Assembly (NCBI GenBank): GCA_051962095.1
Contig: JBQCCP010000032.1
Span: 1-7,982, forward strand
Direction: 5' to 3'
Source: 66-474 sp051962095
GTDB lineage: Bacteria; Pseudomonadota; Gammaproteobacteria; Xanthomonadales; Rhodanobacteraceae
Length of the DNA: 7,982 bases
How positions within the stretch are numbered: the stretch's first letter is position 1; every line of letters begins with the position of its first letter. This document shows, piece after piece, positions 1 to 6,485 of this stretch. Made by a program: the position numbers and the translations under genes. The notes under the pieces were generated by a model. That model searched no databases. It was not told the DNA's origin and saw only the letters and a list, made by a program, of their open reading frames with translations.

Positions 1-776
1 ATCTGGAATGCCGCGGCCAGCTTGTCGCCGACTTCGCCGCGCACGGCAGCAACCAGTTGCGCGTCGCGTTCCGGCGCCTGCCAGTTCCACGACGCCTTGC
101 CAACCTCGGTCGCCAACTCGGCGATCGCGCGGATCGCGGCCTGCATTTCCTTGTGGCCGAACGTCACCGCGCCCAGCATCACGTCTTCGGAAAGCAGCTT
201 GGCTTCGGATTCCACCATCAGCACCGCGTTCGCGGTGCCGGCAACCACGAGGTCGAGCGCGGAATCGTTCAACTGCGTGCGCGACGGGTTCAGCACGTAC
301 TTGCCGTCGACGTAACCGACGCGCGCGGCGCCAATCGGGCCCTTGAACGGAATGCCGGCCAGCGCCAGCGCGGCGGACGCACCCAGCAGCGCCGGGATGT
401 CGCCGTCCACTTCCGGGTTCAGCGACACGACGGTCGCGACGATCTGCACTTCGTTCTTGAACGCCTCGGGGAACAGCGGGCGGATCGGGCGATCGATCAG
501 GCGCGAGGTGAGCGTTTCCTTTTCGGTCGGCCGCCCTTCACGCTTGAAGAAACCACCGGGGATGCGGCCGGCGGAGTAGAACTTCTCCTGGTAATCGACG
601 GTGAGCGGGAAGAAATCCTGCCCTTCGCGTGCTTTCTGCGCGGCAACCGCCGCGACCAGCACCACGGTGCCGCCCATCGAGACCATCACTGCGCCTGAAG
701 CCTGGCGAGCGATCTCGCCGGTTTCGATCGTGACGGCGTGCTGGCCGTACTGGAAAGTCTTGCTTACTTTTGCCAC
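1..776 (-). CDS. pnp: Polyribonucleotide nucleotidyltransferase (PNPase), N-terminal part, cut by the window edge
   Basis: PNPase degrades RNA 3' to 5' by phosphorolysis in the cytoplasm and is a core part of the RNA degradosome. The visible 258 codons begin VAKVSKTFQYGQ and contain typical PNPase segments: the GGTVVLV region near residues 35-41, the FFPLTVDYQEKFYSAGRIPGG block near residues 55-75, and RLIDRPIRPLFP near residue 95. This covers the first RNase PH domain and the beginning of the alpha-helical linker; about 440 residues of a usual length near 700 lie beyond the left edge. The start is a GTG at 774-776, preceded by AAGGA (785-789) with an 8-nt spacer. No ATG gives a better N-terminus. 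It lies 107 bp downstream of rpsO on the same strand, the usual rpsO-pnp order, so co-transcription is likely. Both the identity and the truncation by the window edge are clear. Confidence 0.97.
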   Translation of the reverse strand, partial: MAKVSKTFQYGQHAVTIETGEIARQASGAVMVSMGGTVVLVAAVAAQKAREGQDFFPLTVDYQEKFYSAGRIPGGFFKREGRPTEKETLTSRLIDRPIRPLFPEAFKNEVQIVATVVSLNPEVDGDIPALLGASAALALAGIPFKGPIGAARVGYVDGKYVLNPSRTQLNDSALDLVVAGTANAVLMVESEAKLLSEDVMLGAVTFGHKEMQAAIRAIAELATEVGKASWNWQAPERDAQLVAAVRGEVGDKLAAAFQ

Positions 777-883
777 GGGAGTTGTCCTTGGTTTATGCGT
801 TCGCGTTCAGGCAAACGCCGAAAGCCGGCGAGCGTTCGAATGCGACGGCTGCCGGCGGAGGGGTTTCGATGGACGCGCGTCGC

Positions 884-1153
884 TCAGCGACGCAGGCCGA
901 GACGGCCGATCAGCGTCTGGTAGCGCTCGGCGTCCTTGCCCTTCAGGTAACCGAGCAGGCGGCGGCGGTGGTTGACCATCTTCAAAAGGCCGCGACGCGA
1001 GTGGTGGTCTTTCTTGTGCGACTCGAAGTGATCCGACAATTGCTGGATGCGGGCGGACAGCAGCGCGATCTGCACTTCCGGCGAACCGGTATCGGTCGGT
1101 GCGCGGCGGTAGTCCTCGATGATCTTGCTGGTTTGTTCGGTGGAAAGCGGCAT
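884..1153 (-). CDS. rpsO: 30S ribosomal protein S15
   Basis: S15 is a primary binder of the central domain of 16S rRNA and is needed for assembly of the small-subunit platform. The reading gives 89 residues, the normal length, starting MPLSTEQTSKII and ending GRLGLRR. The family signature around residues 22-33 (DTGSPEVQIALL) is present, as are the SHKKDHHSRRGL segment near residues 50-61 and the NHRRRLLGYL segment near residues 67-76. The ATG at 1151-1153 has AGAAGG (1159-1164) 5 nt upstream. The frame stays open further upstream, but those residues are not S15-like. The gene has its own promoter and a leader hairpin (described separately), and pnp follows it. S15 represses its own translation in many bacteria, so the leader structure is a natural candidate site for such control. 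Confidence 0.98.
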   Translation of the reverse strand: MPLSTEQTSKIIEDYRRAPTDTGSPEVQIALLSARIQQLSDHFESHKKDHHSRRGLLKMVNHRRRLLGYLKGKDAERYQTLIGRLGLRR

Positions 1154-1178
1154 GGGAGCCTTCTCGCTATGGGTAAGG

Positions 1179-1239
1179 TTCCGGCACGTGGCTTGTGCAA
1201 CGGCACCTCGGGATGCCGTTGCACAAGCCGCCGCCGGAA
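1179..1239 (-). promoter_or_regulatory. Long imperfect hairpin in the rpsO mRNA leader
   Basis: The inner stem is a perfect 15-bp inverted repeat (1191-1205 with 1214-1228), extended by a G-C pair at 1190/1229, around an 8-nt loop (1206-1213). A second 7-bp stem (1179-1185 with 1233-1239, arms TTCCGGC/GCCGGAA) encloses it across a small internal loop. Read on the minus strand, the hairpin ends 14 nt before the S15 Shine-Dalgarno sequence and lies inside the predicted 5' leader. No U-run follows it, so it is not an intrinsic terminator. Structured leaders bound by S15 are known upstream of rpsO in several bacterial groups, and an autoregulatory element is the leading inference. A mobile palindromic repeat or a transcript-stabilising hairpin are alternatives. 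Confidence 0.65.
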
Positions 1240-1277
1240 TGGATGCAACCCGCATCGGGCGGGTCGATGAGCCGAAT

Positions 1278-1307
1278 AGTGTAGCCGCAACAGGTGGTTG
1301 GCAACAA
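1278..1307 (-). promoter_or_regulatory. Candidate sigma-70 promoter for rpsO
   Basis: On the minus strand TTGTTG (1302-1307) and TACACT (1278-1283) are separated by 18 nt. The predicted start near 1271 would give a leader of about 118 nt carrying the hairpin at 1179-1239. The position, between the upstream terminator (1354-1384) and rpsO, is what an independent rpsO-pnp transcription unit needs. Prediction is by eye only. Confidence 0.5.
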
Positions 1308-1353
1308 CCGGCGGCGGGATTGGGCAGCCGGCGGCGGCGCTGTTCCGGAACCC

Positions 1354-1384
1354 ACAAAAAACGCCCCGGACGAGCCGGGGCGTT
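1354..1384 (-). terminator. Strong intrinsic terminator of the small His-rich protein gene
   Basis: A perfect 10-bp GC-rich stem (AACGCCCCGG at 1360-1369 with CCGGGGCGTT at 1375-1384) has a 5-nt loop. On the minus strand it runs into six consecutive T. A second short hairpin (1399-1404 with 1408-1413, arms AAGCCC/GGGCTT) lies between it and the stop codon at 1418, so termination may be in tandem. It separates the small-protein gene from the rpsO promoter. Confidence 0.92.
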
Positions 1385-1417
1385 CAATTCAACAACCAAA
1401 GCCCTGCGGGCTTCGGA

Positions 1418-1654
1418 TTACTTGCCGCTGCTGGCCGGAGCCGAGGACTCGGCCATCTTGGCGTGATGATGCGACTTCTTGGCGTGATGCTTCTTGGCGT
1501 GGGCCTTGTGCTCAGCCTTCATCGGCGCTTCGGACTTGGCCGGAGCAGCAGCCTGCTCGGCGGCCGGGGCGGAAGCCGCCGGGGTGGTCTGGGCGGCGAA
1601 CGCCGGGATCGAGAACGCAGCCGCGACGAGGGCGGCGAGGATCAGCTTACGCAT
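1418..1654 (-). CDS. Small exported Ala/Lys/His-rich protein of unknown function
   Basis: The product has 78 residues. Residues 1-20 (MRKLILAALVAAAFSIPAFA) form a clear Sec signal peptide ending in an AFA motif, so the mature part should be periplasmic or secreted. It is about 57 residues long, starts with an Ala/Pro/Thr-rich stretch, and carries a basic cluster at residues 46-66 with seven His (49, 52, 56, 57, 62-64) and eight Lys. There is no Cys. The composition recalls acid-shock protein Asr of enterobacteria, or a metal-binding peptide, but this is resemblance of composition only. The start is the ATG at 1652-1654, with AGGAG (1664-1668) 9 nt upstream; an in-frame ATG 8 codons earlier lies before that ribosome-binding site and would spoil the signal peptide. 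The gene stands alone, between the peptidase terminator and its own terminator. No convincing promoter was seen. Confidence 0.85.
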   Translation of the reverse strand: MRKLILAALVAAAFSIPAFAAQTTPAASAPAAEQAAAPAKSEAPMKAEHKAHAKKHHAKKSHHHAKMAESSAPASSGK

Positions 1655-1819
1655 TGCAATGGTCTCCTGGAAATGCACGGGTCACGATGGCCCGGCGCGC
1701 GCATATTCCGCCTGATCGGCAAACTGGACGCTGAACGCCGCCCGGAAAATTTTGTGTCGCCATCTTGCAATTCAGCCGAAGGAGGGCTTGGCCGGAAAGC
1801 ACGCGGGCGGCGGGCGGAA

Positions 1820-1851
1820 ATCCCCTCGGTGGAGGCCCCTGCCGAGGGGAT
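1820..1851 (-). terminator. Probable terminator of the S53 peptidase gene
   Basis: A 10-bp stem (ATCCCCTCGG at 1820-1829 with CCGAGGGGAT at 1842-1851) with a 12-nt loop begins 11 nt after the peptidase stop codon. On the minus strand only a short T-run follows (stem ends in AT, then TT), so termination may be inefficient or this may be a 3' stabilising hairpin. Its position between two separate genes supports the terminator reading. Confidence 0.6.
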
Positions 1852-1862
1852 ATGGCGCCGTG

Positions 1863-4145
1863 TCACGGTGCGTTGACGAACTTCTTCCAGGCCGCGAACA
1901 GGTTGGTTGCGTTGACGGAACCGAGACCGTTGGCGAAGTCCCAACCCGCGTGTGCCGCGAACGCAGCGGTCTGGGGGCTGTAGTTCGCGATGCTGCTCGA
2001 GGTCAGGCCGACCTGCGTGGGACCATAGGTTCCGAACAGGTTGTTGATCGTCCCGTAGAAGTAGCAATCGGGCGTGGTTTCGTCGAACGCCTCGACCACG
2101 ACGCACTGGGTCGAATTGCCTCCGTCCGTGATGTCGTGGAACACGCAGTTGCCGGTGCCCTTCGCGCCATTGTCCGCATTGCATGCCATGAGCGAAGACG
2201 TCGCCGCATACTCGCGGCTGGCCAGCACGTACAGCGTCGGCGCGGCGTTGCCCTGGTCCGCGGACAGGCCCTTGCCGGCCAAACCCTGGTCGATCAGCGC
2301 CTGGATGCCGGCGAACATCGGCGAGGACAGCGAGGTTCCGCCCACGAGATACACCGGCGAGGCGAAGTCCTTCGTGCACGGATACTGGCCGGTGCACACG
2401 ATCACCCACGAATAGCCGCCGTAGGACCCGCCGAACAGCGAAACATCGGGCAGGTCCCGCGACTGGTCGCGGGCCGCGCCACGCACGATGCGTTGCCAGA
2501 TCGGCTTCCTGTCGATCGACGAGGGCCCGCCGCTGCCGCTCTCGCTGGTGATGTAGTCGCCGTTCGGATCGTAGATCAGGTAGTTTTCGCAGAACTTCAA
2601 CGCGTTCGCGTGGATCAGGTCCCGGGCCGCCCGCGTGTTGCCGCACGACTGGTTCCAGGTGATTTCCGGAACATACGACTTGGCCGAGCCATACACCGAA
2701 TTCAACTTGCTGCTGAAGTATTTGCTGGTGGTGCCATCCAGCACATCGGCCGTGTCGGTGCCGCCGACGCCGGTATCGTTGGGCGAGGTGGCGAACGAAT
2801 TCGCGTCGATCGCGGGCACGCCATTGATGATCGACCCGTTGAAACTCGGGTTGGATCCGGAATCGCCCGAGGACACGAACACCGAGATGCCTTCGGCGTC
2901 GGCCTGCGCCCACATCAGGTCGATCGCGGCCTTGCTGGCAGCATCCGTGAAGCCCTCGCCGTAGCCGTAGCTCGCGCTGATGACGTCGGGACGATTCGCC
3001 GCATTGATCAGGTTGTCCGCCGCGGTGAACACGCCGCCGAAGAAATTGCTGCTGTCCGCATCGTTGCAGGTGGCGACCCAGATGTTGGCGCCCGGCGCCA
3101 TCGCCGTGGTCCATTCCGAATCCAGCACGGTTTCGATGCTTTCGTCCTGTGGATTCTCGCCACCCGGGTCGGTGCAGTTGCCGGTGGACGGCGACAACTG
3201 CGGCTGGAACTGCTTGAAGGTTCCGCCGTAACCGCCGAGGCCGAACTGCGCGACGAAGTTCGTCCAATCATCGCTGTCCATCCCCTGATCCTCGACGACC
3301 GCGATCGTGATGCCCTTGCCGGTGATGCCGGCGCGATACAGGCCCGACGTGTCGTACATGACATTCATGTCGTAGGGCACGAAACCGCGCACGCCGCCGA
3401 CGAACGGAACGGCAAACGGCGTAATGGCCTTGGCCGTGGTGGGGGCGGATTGGAGCACCTTGAAACGCTGCGTCGCCGGATCGAACTGCCCGACTTCCGG
3501 CGGCGTGTGCTGGGGTTGCGGACGGAAGTTGTTGAGGCCGGCGACGCCGACCACCACGTTCCGCAGCGCCGACGGCACGCTGATGTCGCGATCATTGGCA
3601 ATGTGGCTGGCGTGGTTGAAGGTGTAACGGCTTTCCTGCGTGTGAAAGGCGTTGCGCACCTGGCCGGCCGTACCGCTGAAGTCGATCTGCAACTTGTCCG
3701 GATAAACGCCATTGACGACGAAACCCTGCGACGTCAGCCAACCAGTCACGGCGGCGATGTCCGCGTCCTCCACACCGAAATACTGCCCGAACTCCGCAGG
3801 CGTGAGCCACTTGTGAAACCTGGGCGACGCCGGATCGTGCTGGGCGGCGGTCAGCGCTTGCAATGCCGCGGTCCGTGCCGCGCTCTGCCGGAGGATCAGG
3901 TGCATGTGGTTCATCGGCGTCGAATCGGGCACGTTGCCGGTCGACTTGAGCTGGTTCAGCAGCGCGAGGTGGGTCTTGCCAAGCGGGGTCACGTTCCGAT
4001 TGTCCACGACCTGATTGACGCGCAACGGTTCGATGGAGCTGAGCCCATCGAGTGCGGGGTTGGACGAAGCAGCCATGGCCATCAATGGCATCGCCGCGAT
4101 CGCCAGGGCGAGCGGCAGGCGGGGCGTCAAATGCTCGTTTCTCAC
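1863..4145 (-). CDS. Secreted S53 family peptidase (sedolisin/xanthomonalisin-like serine-carboxyl peptidase) with propeptide
   Basis: Sedolisins are exported, acid-active endopeptidases with a Glu-Asp-Ser centre in a subtilisin-like fold; xanthomonalisin from Xanthomonas is a known relative. The 760-residue product has a signal peptide (about 1-25, ending AMA), then a pro-kumamolisin activation domain (about 35-205, with FHKWLTPAEFGQYFG at 110-124), then the catalytic domain from about 250. Visible catalytic residues by family pattern are E338 and D342 (IETVLDSEW), D428 (SSGDSG) and S605 (GGTSLSSP). The C-terminal calcium-site motifs are D671-I672 (HDITDGG) and GWDFANGLG at 734-742. Ten Cys, all in the catalytic part, could form disulfides. 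The start is GTG (4143-4145), with GGAG (4153-4156) 7 nt upstream. The gene is monocistronic and divergent from parE. All catalytic residues are present, so the enzyme is probably active. Confidence 0.95.
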   Translation of the reverse strand: MRNEHLTPRLPLALAIAAMPLMAMAASSNPALDGLSSIEPLRVNQVVDNRNVTPLGKTHLALLNQLKSTGNVPDSTPMNHMHLILRQSAARTAALQALTAAQHDPASPRFHKWLTPAEFGQYFGVEDADIAAVTGWLTSQGFVVNGVYPDKLQIDFSGTAGQVRNAFHTQESRYTFNHASHIANDRDISVPSALRNVVVGVAGLNNFRPQPQHTPPEVGQFDPATQRFKVLQSAPTTAKAITPFAVPFVGGVRGFVPYDMNVMYDTSGLYRAGITGKGITIAVVEDQGMDSDDWTNFVAQFGLGGYGGTFKQFQPQLSPSTGNCTDPGGENPQDESIETVLDSEWTTAMAPGANIWVATCNDADSSNFFGGVFTAADNLINAANRPDVISASYGYGEGFTDAASKAAIDLMWAQADAEGISVFVSSGDSGSNPSFNGSIINGVPAIDANSFATSPNDTGVGGTDTADVLDGTTSKYFSSKLNSVYGSAKSYVPEITWNQSCGNTRAARDLIHANALKFCENYLIYDPNGDYITSESGSGGPSSIDRKPIWQRIVRGAARDQSRDLPDVSLFGGSYGGYSWVIVCTGQYPCTKDFASPVYLVGGTSLSSPMFAGIQALIDQGLAGKGLSADQGNAAPTLYVLASREYAATSSLMACNADNGAKGTGNCVFHDITDGGNSTQCVVVEAFDETTPDCYFYGTINNLFGTYGPTQVGLTSSSIANYSPQTAAFAAHAGWDFANGLGSVNATNLFAAWKKFVNAP

Positions 4146-4358
4146 GTCTTTTCTCCGAAGGGTTTGAATGAGCCGCCCCCGGAACCCGGAGGCTGGTCGG
4201 CACTAATGCGTGCTCGGGAACCACGAAGCCTCCTTCAGTCGTTGAGCGCGAACGCCCGGCAGCCGCGGATCGTGTGCCTTTTTCGCGAACTGCTCCATGA
4301 ATGGCGAAGCCTCGAACCCGCGCGCTTGGCACTCGTTATGCTTCGGCGGAAAAAGGCA

Positions 4359-4387
4359 TTGACCTGCGCGTCCGGATTGGCCATCCT
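4359..4387 (+). promoter_or_regulatory. Candidate promoter for parE
   Basis: TTGACC (4359-4364) and CATCCT (4382-4387) are separated by 17 nt. A start near 4394 would leave a leader of roughly 28 nt before the parE ATG. The -35 box is good and the -10 box is mediocre. It is supported mainly by position in the divergent intergenic region. Confidence 0.35.
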
Positions 4388-4421
4388 GATCGGCTGTGTG
4401 CCCTTGCCGCGATGCTGACCG

Positions 4422-6317
4422 ATGGCCGCTTCCACTCGTTACAACGCCGCCGATATCGAGGTGCTTTCGGGCCTCGAACCCGTGCGCCGCCGTCCCGGCA
4501 TGTACACCGACACCACCCGACCCAATCACCTGGTGCAGGAAGTGGTCGACAACTCTGTGGACGAGGCACTTGCCGGATATGCGAAGCAGGTCGAGGTGAC
4601 GGTCCACAAGGACGGCTCGATCACCGTCACCGACGACGGCCGCGGCATGCCGGTGGATATCCATCCCGAGGAAGGCGTGTCGGGCGTGGAGCTGATCCTG
4701 ACGCGGCTGCACGCCGGCGCGAAATTCTCCGACCGCAACTACACGTTCTCCGGCGGCCTGCATGGTGTTGGCGTATCGGTGGTGAACGCGCTCTCGTCGT
4801 TCCTGGAAGTGCTGATCCGCCGCGAAGGCACCGAATACCGGATGCGCTTCAAGGACGGCGAGCCGGTCGGTAAGCTCGAAGCGCTGGCCGAAGTGCCGAA
4901 GCGCCGCACCGGCACCACGTTGCGCTTCCTGCCCGACCCGAAGTATTTCGACTCGCCGAAGGTTTCGCTGCCGAAGCTGAAGCACCTGCTGCGCGCGAAA
5001 GCCGTCCTGTGCGCGGGCCTGATGGTGCGACTGCTCGACGAAGCATCCGGCGAACAGGACGAATGGCATTACGAGGACGGACTGGCCGAATACCTGAAAT
5101 CCGAACTCGGCGGCGCGGCGTGCCTGCCGCCCGAGCTGTTCGTGCACCACGCGCAGCGCGAGGACGGCGGCCTCGACGTCGCGTTCGCATGGGTGCCGGA
5201 CGGCGAGCTGGTGCAGGAGAGCTACGTCAACCTGATTCCGACCGTGCAGGGCGGCACGCACGTCAACGGCCTGCGCTCAGGATTGACCAACGCGGTGCGC
5301 GAATTCTGCGATCTGCGGAACCTTTTGCCGCGCGGCGTAAAACTGGCGCCCGAGGACGTATGGGAGCGCGTGGCGTTCGTGCTGTCGGTGAAGATGCGCG
5401 ATCCCCAGTTCGCGGGCCAGACCAAGGAGCGCTTGTCGTCGCGCGATGCAGCGACGTCCGCCGAGAACGCAATCCACGATGCGTTCTCGCTGTGGCTGAA
5501 CCAGAACGTCGCGGCTGGCGAAGCCATTGCGCAGCTCGCGATCGAGCACGCCACGGCGCGCATGAAGGCGGCCAAACAAGTCGTCCGCAAGAAGATCACC
5601 CAAGGTCCCGCCCTGCCCGGCAAGCTCGCCGACTGCGCATCGAGCGATCCCGATCGCACCGAACTGTTCCTGGTCGAAGGCGATTCGGCGGGCGGTTCGG
5701 CCAAGCAGGCGCGCGACAAGGATTATCAGGCGATCCTGCCGTTGCGCGGCAAGATCCTCAACACCTGGGAAGTCGAATCGGGCGCGGTGCTGGCGTCGGA
5801 GGAAGTGCACAATCTCGCGATCGCGATCGGCTGCGATCCGGGCAGGGACGATCTGTCCGGCCTGCGTTACGGCAAGATCATCATCCTCGCCGATGCCGAC
5901 TCCGACGGCCTGCACATCGCGACGCTGCTGTCGGCGTTGTTCCTGCGCCACTTTCCCGCGCTGGTGCGCGGCGGCCACGCGTACGTCGCGATGCCGCCGC
6001 TGTTCCGTGTCGACGTGGGCAAACAGGTCTTCTACTGCCTCGACGAATCCGAGCGCGACGCGCTGCTGAAACGCATCGACCGCGAGAAGATCAAGGGCGC
6101 GGTCAGCGTCACGCGCTTCAAGGGCCTGGGCGAAATGAACCCCGCGCAGTTGCGCGAATCGACCATCCACCCGGACACGCGCCGCCTGGTGCAGCTCACC
6201 GTCGACGACAACGATGCGACCTCGAAGCTGATGGATATGCTGCTGGCCAAGAAGCGCGCCTCCGACCGCCGCACCTGGCTGGAGGAGAAAGGCGATCTCG
6301 CGTCACTGGAAGTTTGA
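4422..6317 (+). CDS. parE: DNA topoisomerase IV subunit B
   Basis: ParE is the ATPase and TOPRIM subunit of topoisomerase IV (partner ParC, not in this window), which decatenates daughter chromosomes and relaxes supercoils. The product has 631 residues, matching the usual length near 630 and lacking the GyrB-specific C-terminal insertion. The GHKL ATPase domain shows the EVVDNSVDEA box (E40, N44), DDGRGMP (71-77) and GGLHGVG (111-117). The transducer domain has the ATP-contacting QTK at 333-335. The TOPRIM domain has EGDSAGG (419-425) and DADSDG (491-496), which supply the metal-binding acidic residues. PLRGKILNTWEV at 440-451 belongs to the region linked to quinolone response in ParE. The start is the first ATG after an in-frame TGA at 4416-4418; no clear Shine-Dalgarno sequence precedes it. 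The gene is divergent from the peptidase and followed by a palindromic repeat. Confidence 0.97.
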   Translation: MAASTRYNAADIEVLSGLEPVRRRPGMYTDTTRPNHLVQEVVDNSVDEALAGYAKQVEVTVHKDGSITVTDDGRGMPVDIHPEEGVSGVELILTRLHAGAKFSDRNYTFSGGLHGVGVSVVNALSSFLEVLIRREGTEYRMRFKDGEPVGKLEALAEVPKRRTGTTLRFLPDPKYFDSPKVSLPKLKHLLRAKAVLCAGLMVRLLDEASGEQDEWHYEDGLAEYLKSELGGAACLPPELFVHHAQREDGGLDVAFAWVPDGELVQESYVNLIPTVQGGTHVNGLRSGLTNAVREFCDLRNLLPRGVKLAPEDVWERVAFVLSVKMRDPQFAGQTKERLSSRDAATSAENAIHDAFSLWLNQNVAAGEAIAQLAIEHATARMKAAKQVVRKKITQGPALPGKLADCASSDPDRTELFLVEGDSAGGSAKQARDKDYQAILPLRGKILNTWEVESGAVLASEEVHNLAIAIGCDPGRDDLSGLRYGKIIILADADSDGLHIATLLSALFLRHFPALVRGGHAYVAMPPLFRVDVGKQVFYCLDESERDALLKRIDREKIKGAVSVTRFKGLGEMNPAQLRESTIHPDTRRLVQLTVDDNDATSKLMDMLLAKKRASDRRTWLEEKGDLASLEV

Positions 6318-6345
6318 TCGGGACTCGGGAGATGTGGTCGCCGTC

Positions 6346-6386
6346 ATTCCGGGGTCACCGCAGCTTCATTGCGGTGGAACCGGAAT
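6346..6386. repeat. Intergenic palindromic repeat, two-stem hairpin
   Basis: The outer arms ATTCCGG (6346-6352) and CCGGAAT (6380-6386) enclose inner arms ACCGCA (6357-6362) and TGCGGT (6370-6375) around a 7-nt loop, with 4-nt internal loops on each side. The edges, CGTCATTCCGG and CCGGAATCCG, match the outer parts of the CGTCATTCC...GGAATCC palindromes that are dispersed in many proteobacterial genomes. There is no U-run, so it is not a standard terminator, although it could stabilise or end the parE transcript. Copy number cannot be judged here. Confidence 0.6.
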
Positions 6387-6485
6387 CCGCCTGATGCGCT
6401 CCACCCACCCACCCCGCCCCGACGCTGCCCTTTTCCTCGCATCGCGCTGGCGCTAAGGTGGGCAATCGGCCGACGGGAAACGCCC

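Noticed and set aside
816..830. Short hairpin (CGCCG/CGGCG, 5-nt loop) between rpsO and pnp
   Set aside because: The stem has only 5 bp and is followed by just three T on the minus strand, too weak to call a terminator. An RNase III-type processing site in this gap cannot be judged by eye.
1642..3267. 541-codon minus-strand frame overlapping the peptidase
   Set aside because: It is an Arg-rich frame shifted against the peptidase, with no domain features and no start signal.
1752..4418. 888-codon open frame on the plus strand opposite the S53 peptidase
   Set aside because: Its residues are an Arg/Val/Gly/His-rich antisense shadow of a gene with strong third-position GC bias. The minus-strand frame has a signal peptide, a complete catalytic set and a good ribosome-binding site.
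4203..5261. 352-codon minus-strand frame opposite the start of parE
   Set aside because: Most of it is antisense to parE. Only the last part outside parE looks at all coding-like and is listed as a separate finding.
5009..6394. 461-codon plus-strand frame inside parE
   Set aside because: It is out of frame with ParE and Arg/Ala/Gly-rich, as expected from codon bias of the true gene.
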